From positions 1 to 48,181 of the forward strand of contig RXOD01003836.1 of the NCBI GenBank assembly GCA_005223375.1: a stretch of 48,181 nt of DNA, in the 5' to 3' direction. This document shows, piece by piece, positions 42,624 through 48,181 of this stretch; within the stretch, counting starts at the first letter, position 1; every line of letters starts with the position of its first letter. Below the pieces are notes generated by a model, which saw only the letters and a list, made by a program, of their open reading frames with translations, had not been told where the DNA came from and searched no databases. A program made the translations under genes and the position numbers. The stretch comes from Amoebophrya sp. AT5.2 (Eukaryota; Sar; Dinophyceae; Syndiniales; Amoebophryaceae).

Positions 42624-45601
42624 ATGATTGACCCAGTGGAGGTTTTGCGTGAGCAGGCTGGTGTGGGCAGCTGGTACGCCGCACAAGTGGTAGATATTCC
42701 CGGCAATGGCAAGCTGTCGGTTCAGGTCGACGGCGAATCAGCACCCATTCACGTAGACGCCAAGGCCGTTCGCCTGCTCCGCGATGACCAGGTCGACTAC
42801 GAAACATTCCAGCCGAAGGTACTTTCTTAGATTCAAGTTCTTGGGTAAATCACATCGTCAAGTGGATGCGCCGCTGTTTGATTCACCTACTGATGTGTCC
42901 TCAACGACTTTTCGGAACAACGAAATTCCCAATTCGAGGTTGGCGGCGAGTACGAGGTCCTGAAAGAAGTCCAGACCGCGTCCGGCGCGGCTGTGTTTTG
43001 CTGGCAGCGGTGTCGCGTGAAGCAGGTGAAGGGAGACTTTTTCTACGTGCAGCAAGACAATGTGCCGACGACGTCGTCCACCGCCTCTTTAAGCCAGCAC
43101 CAGGCCGGGCAAAGCTGGATCGTCGAGAAGACGCAGCTCCGGCCAGTCGTACCCGAAGGCGCGGCTACTTCATCGAGTAGTACGGGGGTTGCGCAGCTTT
43201 CTTCGTTCGAGAACGTGACGCGCGAAGTGGTGAAACTCGACCAAGAATTGGCTGCGTGGGTCACCGACGCGGACGGAGACGTAGAGGCGTGCCTACAGCA
43301 GGTGGCAATCAAGGTAAACCTGCTCATCTGCAAGGCGCGCATTAACTACGACGGAGATCCGGAAGCGGGGAAGCCTGAAGTCGTGCTCGTAGGTACTTCT
43401 TAGACACGGTCACGGACCGTGGATCCGGGGAACGTGGGCGGCTCAGCTAGTTTATAGTACTGTCATCTCGCTTGGCCTGTGGTCGGGGTCGGTTTTAAGC
43501 GGAATAATTCCGCGTGCCTACAACTCCAGCACTTTTGGCTGCTTCCCTCATTTATCCTCGGCTGGCATTAAATCTATTGAGACGTCGTCAGTATGTTACT
43601 CGTGGTGAGCGTGACCGTGAGCCGGTTGAGGACGATGAAGTACAGTAGTGAGTCGATCGATGGGTGTTTTTTCCAACGAACAACTTCCGCAGGCGAGAAG
43701 GTTGCTCTACGGCGGGCCAAGATGCTGTTGGAGATCCATTTCAAGCACCAGAGAAGTATCCAGAAGTTCCACGTTACCCGCGACAAAAAGATAAAGGCGC
43801 TCGACGAACAGAAAAGCAAATACAACGACCAGTGCTCGCACGTACGAAATATTTAAAGTTTACCCTAACTGTTGAACATTAGCGTAAAGTACGCGAGGTT
43901 CGAAGCCCGCAATTACTCCCCTGACAAAGTTCAAGTTCAACATCAACATCAACTTGTAATTGATTTCCCACTTCTTGTTCCCCTGTTGAAAAAACGTCGA
44001 CGTGCATCGGTACAACTTCACCAGGAATTCTTCGTGGACCAGCGCGTGTCTGGCAACGTAATCGGAAAGGGCGGGCAGAACGTGAAGCGGGTACGCACGG
44101 AGCACCAGGTCGAAATCCTTCTAACCGACGAGGCCGGGGCCTCCACGTCCGCCTCGGACGAGGCGACGACGGAGAAGGGGCGGCTGCGGGTGCGGATTTA
44201 CGGAGAGACGCAGGAGCAGGTGGACCGCGCCCGCGAGGAGCTCGAGTACGTCGTGGAAGACTTCAAAGTGGACAAGGGCCTGGTCGGCTGGGTACTCGGC
44301 AAGAAACGCGCTCACCTGAACGAAATCGTCGAAAAAAGCGGAATCAGCTCGGCAAAGTACATTCTTTTTCTATATTTGCTTCCCTCGCAGCGTCACCAGC
44401 AGCTTAATTACCCTCGTTTGCAACGAAGATCCTGTTCCTGATGCTGGGTAGGACGTGATAAATATGATTCCTCCACCCGTCCCTGCCCTCATCTTCCTCA
44501 GCTTCGACGAGGAGAAATCCGCGGTGGAGTTAATCGGGCTGAAGGAGCAGGTAGACGACGCCAAGATGGCTTTGGAGAGTCACTGTACCTACTTCATAGT
44601 GTACAAGGAGATGGACGCCGAGCTTGAGGAAATCGACACGGAATTCGCGAGCATAAACGGCGGCAAGTCTGGCGGAAAGAAAGGCAAAGGAGGCGGGAAG
44701 CGAGACTCACAAGCAAAAGGTACCGCAGGTACTCATTCTATTGCCAGTAATCTCAGTTTACTGTCGGCAGTACTAGCAGTAGCACAGGCACCAGCCCTTC
44801 TTGTTCTCCAGCGCGAAGTCGGAGTAGCAACCGCATTCGCAATAGAGGAAATATGCGAATTCTGCTGCATGATTTTTGTTTCTCGTCAACCCAGGCGGGA
44901 GGAAGAGCGCGGGCGAGAAAGGCGGCAACAGACGCGGCGACGAAGGCAACGCCACTGCAAACGGGACCACCACGTCTACAAGCAAGGGCAGGTCCTCTGG
45001 CGGAAAAAAGGGAGCCTCCAGCCCCGGAGACGATACCAAGGGTAAAGAAGGCAGGACTGCGAAGGGTGCCGGAAAGCGCGACCGAAAAAGCTCCACCTCT
45101 CCCGTACTAGATGAGGAATATAAGCCAGCAAGCCGCTCAAGCCGGCGATCGAAGGGGACCGGTCGCAAGAGCGCGACGGACAAAGACGAGGGCGATGCAG
45201 CTGACGCTGCTGGAAAGGCGACTGCGAACGGAACGGAAGCGGCATCCGGGACTGGTAGTGGGAAAAAATCTGGCAAGAACAAAAAGAAGGGCGAGAAGAA
45301 TGTAGACGGCGCCGCTAGTCCCGGAACTACCGCGGCGGAGGCAGACACGAACACAACGGCCGACACACCGAAATCGGGGCGGAAAAGACGCTCGCGGGGG
45401 GGACAAAAGAGTAGGGGCAGCGGTGGAGAGGGAACGGGAGCACCAGATGGCGAGGGCGTAGAAAAAGGGGCAAAGGAGAACCAAAAGCCGGACCCGATGA
45501 CCTCGCCAAAAGCGCGCGGCTCTGTCGAGAAAAAGGAACTACAAATGAGCACCGACACCAGCAGTTCGACGCCAATGCAGCAGGCACCAACAGAAAGCTG
45601 A
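42624..45601 (+). CDS. FMR1/FXR-like RNA-binding protein: Agenet/Tudor-like modules, KH domains, RGG-like tail, 684 aa, 6 exons
   Basis: Exons 42624-42818, 42939-43392, 43693-43841, 44025-44356, 44502-44719 and 44895-45601; phases 0, 1, 0, 2, 1; 685 codons. The order matches metazoan FMRP (about 630 aa). First comes an Agenet/Tudor-like module (WYAAQVVDIPGNGKLSVQV), then a second (VFCWQRCRVKQVKGDFFYV). A KH0-like region follows (KMLLEIHFKHQRSI, equivalent to FMRP's MLIDMHFRSLR segment). KH1 begins HEFFVDQRVSGNVIGKGG, with GKGG at 280-283, and carries an acidic/Ser insertion. KH2 begins KGLVGWVLGKKR, its loop GKKR at 358-361. After a short intron-interrupted link comes DEEKSAVELIGLKEQVDDAK and an acidic helix matching the FMRP segment that carries its export signal. 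The tail is Gly/Lys/Ser-rich with RRSRGGQKSRGSGG. FMRP proteins bind mRNA and regulate translation. Domain order plus linker similarity make the family call good, though no alignment was run. Confidence 0.75.
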
Positions 45602-46555
45602 GGAACGGCTTGACGCATTCGCACTCTTGGTTCCTCTTTTACTGTAAAAAATAGTGGTTGCGTTTCTGCTCACGTTTCTATGACGAGGTGATGGCGAACA
45701 AAGAGGTGAAGTAGTAAGCGCTCACGGAAAGGGAACGTGTTTGTGATCTTCGTGTAGTAGTCCCACAGGTATAGTTAGGGCCGGGGCTACTCACACCTAC
45801 AATACTTACAGTACAGCTGCTCTGAGTCGATTTCATCGACTTTCATTTTGTATCTAACTACTGATTCCTTCGTTCTTGTTTTCTTTCTCTCGAAGCAAGT
45901 AGGACGGTCGCAATTTCTGGATTCCGAGATAACGACGACGCGCTGGCGGAGACGATTTTCTGAAATTATACAAACCCAGACCCAGGAGCAACAGCATTCT
46001 TATTCTAAAGGCTAGTAAGCATTCCGGAACTTTTTGACCAGAAGAAGATTGACTTCCGTGTACACGAGTAGTTTCAACGTCTGCCAATTTTAGATTTAAA
46101 CGAGAAGCGAATTATGTTTATGGTATTCCGAGGAAGCCTGTCTCGGAATACTTTTACCTGTTACCTTGGTACCTTTGCCGCTTCTTCATTCACTGGAGGG
46201 GCGGGCGTCTATTGCTCTTTAGTTTTTCTTTCTGACGCCGGGCGGAGGTTGCTGTAGTACTTTGTTCTCTGCATCCATTAGCAATAAGATTCTGTCCTCG
46301 TCGAAGTCGATTGTCGTGATTCCGTGCCGATCACTTTGGTGCGTAGTAACTTGACCCCTTGTCGTTGTCCCCTGTACACGCCTGTTGTTTGTCTTCGTTG
46401 TCAACAACATCATCTTCATTTTTTACTCGATTTGCGTCCTTATTTCTTTCAGGTGTGACAAGTGTGACTCGGTAGCTGCTCTCGAACGAGAGTTATACTT
46501 ACAGGTGCACAACACAGTCACAGCACTTCTAGATCGGATCGGCTCAGCGAAAAAA
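45602..46555. other. Intergenic, with a possible upstream exon part
   Basis: Mostly AT-richer spacer. At 46451-46452 a TTTCTTTCAG acceptor is followed by an open stretch in frame with the next gene (CDKCDSVAALERELYLQ and on), so the coding part of the next gene may begin at 46453 with an exon further upstream that I cannot find. Confidence 0.4.
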
Positions 46556-47605
46556 ATGGCGGCAGCTTCGGCTGCGCCTGCTGGCGGTGCCCATCTTCAG
46601 ACGTCGAGCTCGGATAATTCTCTTCGTTACTACTGGGGCCGCCCTGTGGAGGCGCGCAAAAGCGAGGCGGGTACCACGTGGTACCAGGCACTGCTGGTGG
46701 GGGACAGCGGGAAGGATGGAAAGAAGGTCCGCATCCGATTTCCCCGCCAGACGTTCCCGATCGTATCGTCCTCCGCGGAAGATGCGCACCGGGGCTACTG
46801 CAAGAGCGTGGACGATCTGTTGGCCGATCATCCCAGTGACGATGGTTTGATGGGGGTGATGAACCTGAGGACGAGCGCATACGACGTTTCCTTTTCCACC
46901 GCTGGGCCGATGAAACCGCCAGGAAGTGGCACCGGTAAAGGAGCGGAGGCCGCCGGTTCGGCTACACTCTGCACGTACGACGTGGAAAACTGTTTGTGGC
47001 AGGAGAAAACCGTGTTCGTGAAGGGCTGCGTTAGAGAGCGGAACGCGTTTCCGCAGAATCACACTGCAAGGAGTTGGGAGCCGGTCGTGGGCGAGTACTA
47101 CATTCATAGCTCTACAAGTTACGTGCACGTTGTTTGCTTCAGTGGTTTTTGACGAAGAAATGAGGAGCGACAAACTACTTGCAGGTTAGTCGAGCTCGGG
47201 TTCGAGGCGGATCAGTTTTATCCTGCGGGCTGGGCGCTGGGGCGTGTAACAGGGCGTCGCGGAGAGTTCTTTTTCGTTCAGTTGGAGGCGGACGAATCGG
47301 CGGCGTTTACGAAGGACCGGCAGACCATGATCGTGAAAACGGACACCCTCCGCCGCGTCGTGGACCGTCCTGAGCCCCCGGTGGACGGAGACGACGGCCG
47401 CGCCCCGTTCGTCTTGGAGGAGTTCCTGAAGAACATGTCGCCGGGACGGCTACGCTTCCCAAACACGTTTTTGTGCCCCGGCTCAGATAGGCTGGTGAAA
47501 AAATCGGTAATGCTGGCAGACCCGGAGGACCTGCACACAGAGTGGCTGTTTACGCCCGACGCCGCCGACATATTCTCCCAATTGCGGCAAAAGCTGGACC
47601 TCGTC
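46556..47605 (+). CDS. Second FMR-like Agenet/Tudor protein, 3' end not resolved (320 aa seen)
   Basis: Exons 46556-47094 and 47185-47605 join in phase 2. The first Agenet-like module includes GRPVEARKSEAGTTWYQALL and KKVRIRFPRQTF; the second, FYPAGWALGRVTGRRGEFFF, matches the equivalent part of the neighbour (CWQRCRVKQVKGDFFYV). Later DLHTEWLFTPDAADIFSQLR parallels the neighbour's ELAAWVTDADGDVEACLQQV. The gene is therefore a diverged tandem paralogue. Coding ends at a likely GTATAT donor at 47606; the KH part should lie beyond the window or has been lost to the hairpin-rich sequence that follows. The ATG has a run of A before it, but the frame is open upstream to an acceptor at 46452, so the N-terminus may be longer. 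Without the KH part, function cannot be stated beyond a likely peptide- or RNA-protein adaptor. Confidence 0.62.
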
Positions 47606-47659
47606 GTATATCTGTTTCTTTCACAACTTACTATACAGGGTCAAATTACATTATGTTAA

Positions 47660-48181
47660 TAAAAAAACCAGCAGATTTACGGAAATGAGCTACTTTTTTT
47701 ATGGACGATTTCCGTAGAATCAGGTACGTGACAACGCCGCCGAAGGAGGCCAAAATCCGGTCCAAGACCGGACTTGGCGGAAATTGGCCGATTTTTGGAG
47801 CCAGGCGATTTCGCTCCGGGACTGACCGATTTGAATTCCGTAACTTACGAGTGATGCTATCAAACGGCTCGGCGCCGCTTTCAATTGGCCTTACAGGTAG
47901 GAAAAAGTTGTGGTTTGGGGCCACTTCTGCTACGATTTCGCTTGTCAATGCTGGCGCTCTGGCGTCAGTTTGCCCTGGTCGTCCCGTGCGTTTGGCGTTG
48001 CGCTACGACCTACCCCCGCCGATTCTGAAAGTTACGGAAACGCGCGAGAGCATGCGCATCCAACCACGAAGCCGCGCCATCTTTCACCCCAAAGCCTGCG
48101 AAATCGTGCCCGCTGGTCTAGCTTTTGGGCCCAACTTTTTCACGCCCACTGGGCGCGTTCCATGGCGCGCAAGCCTGCCCG
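47660..48181. repeat. Hairpin-rich, possibly repetitive segment at the right edge
   Basis: The sequence holds no convincing frame and repeats the word TTACGGAA / TTCCGTAA: TACGGAAAT at 47678-47686 faces ATTTCCGTA at 47708-47716, with further copies near 47837 and 48032. A perfect short hairpin lies at 47756-47772 (TCCGGTC, loop CAA, GACCGGA), nested with CCAAG/CTTGG. This looks like a mobile-element end or a dispersed repeat inside the intron of the preceding gene, but no terminal repeats or target duplication are visible. Confidence 0.4.

Noticed and set aside
44773..45624. 283-codon minus-strand frame
   Set aside because: Antisense of the low-complexity tail of the FMR-like gene.
1..48181. 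tRNA, rRNA, CRISPR arrays, bacterial operons, spliced-leader relics
   Set aside because: None was seen by eye; introns and gene content are eukaryotic. A covariance-model scan would be needed to exclude small RNAs.

Overview
This window reads as nuclear DNA of a flagellated eukaryotic microbe. Many genes are split by GT-AG introns. The products include a cilium/flagellum protein (CFAP91), two cGMP-dependent protein kinases of the alveolate type with several cyclic-nucleotide modules and a C-terminal Trp-Asp...Phe tail, and long Ser/Ala/Gly/Gln-rich proteins. Every gene I can support lies on the + strand. Such one-way gene runs, together with these kinases, suggest an alveolate, perhaps of the dinoflagellate lineage; this placement is inference. 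I saw no dinoflagellate spliced-leader relic and no GC or GA splice donors.

Layout. 27-3170: a Ser/Ala-rich basic protein. 4662-8187: a five-exon coiled-coil protein. 9471-13338: a WW-domain protein with TPR and NDPY repeats. 13755-17819: a cluster of small multi-exon genes, two of them well supported. 19022-21571: an alpha-helical-repeat protein, possibly organellar. 22246-24013: a RING-finger protein. 24522-25490: coding-like stretches in shifting frames that I cannot resolve. 25469-28959: CFAP91/MAATS1 in ten exons. 30016-33558: a five-exon PKG. 33808-36026: three very small genes, one with a 10-nt exon. 36903-41954: a second, intronless, 1683-residue PKG. 42624-45601: a six-exon protein matching the FMR1/FXR architecture (two Agenet/Tudor-like modules, KH domains, RGG-like tail). 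46556-47605: a second, partial gene of the same kind. 47660-48181: a hairpin-rich segment that may be repetitive.

How the genes relate. The two PKGs are close paralogues flanking a group of tiny genes, and the two FMR-like genes are adjacent paralogues, so local duplication has shaped the right half. CFAP91 (radial spoke/CSC) and PKG point to flagellar function and cyclic-nucleotide signalling. No operon or shared pathway can be claimed.

Gene models were built by hand: exons were joined only where GT-AG sites and reading phase agreed, and homology was judged from remembered family features, with no database search. By my count half of 36 modelled introns start with GTAC, against two with GTAAGT, a useful local rule for finding exons. 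The highlight is the tandem FMR1-like pair.
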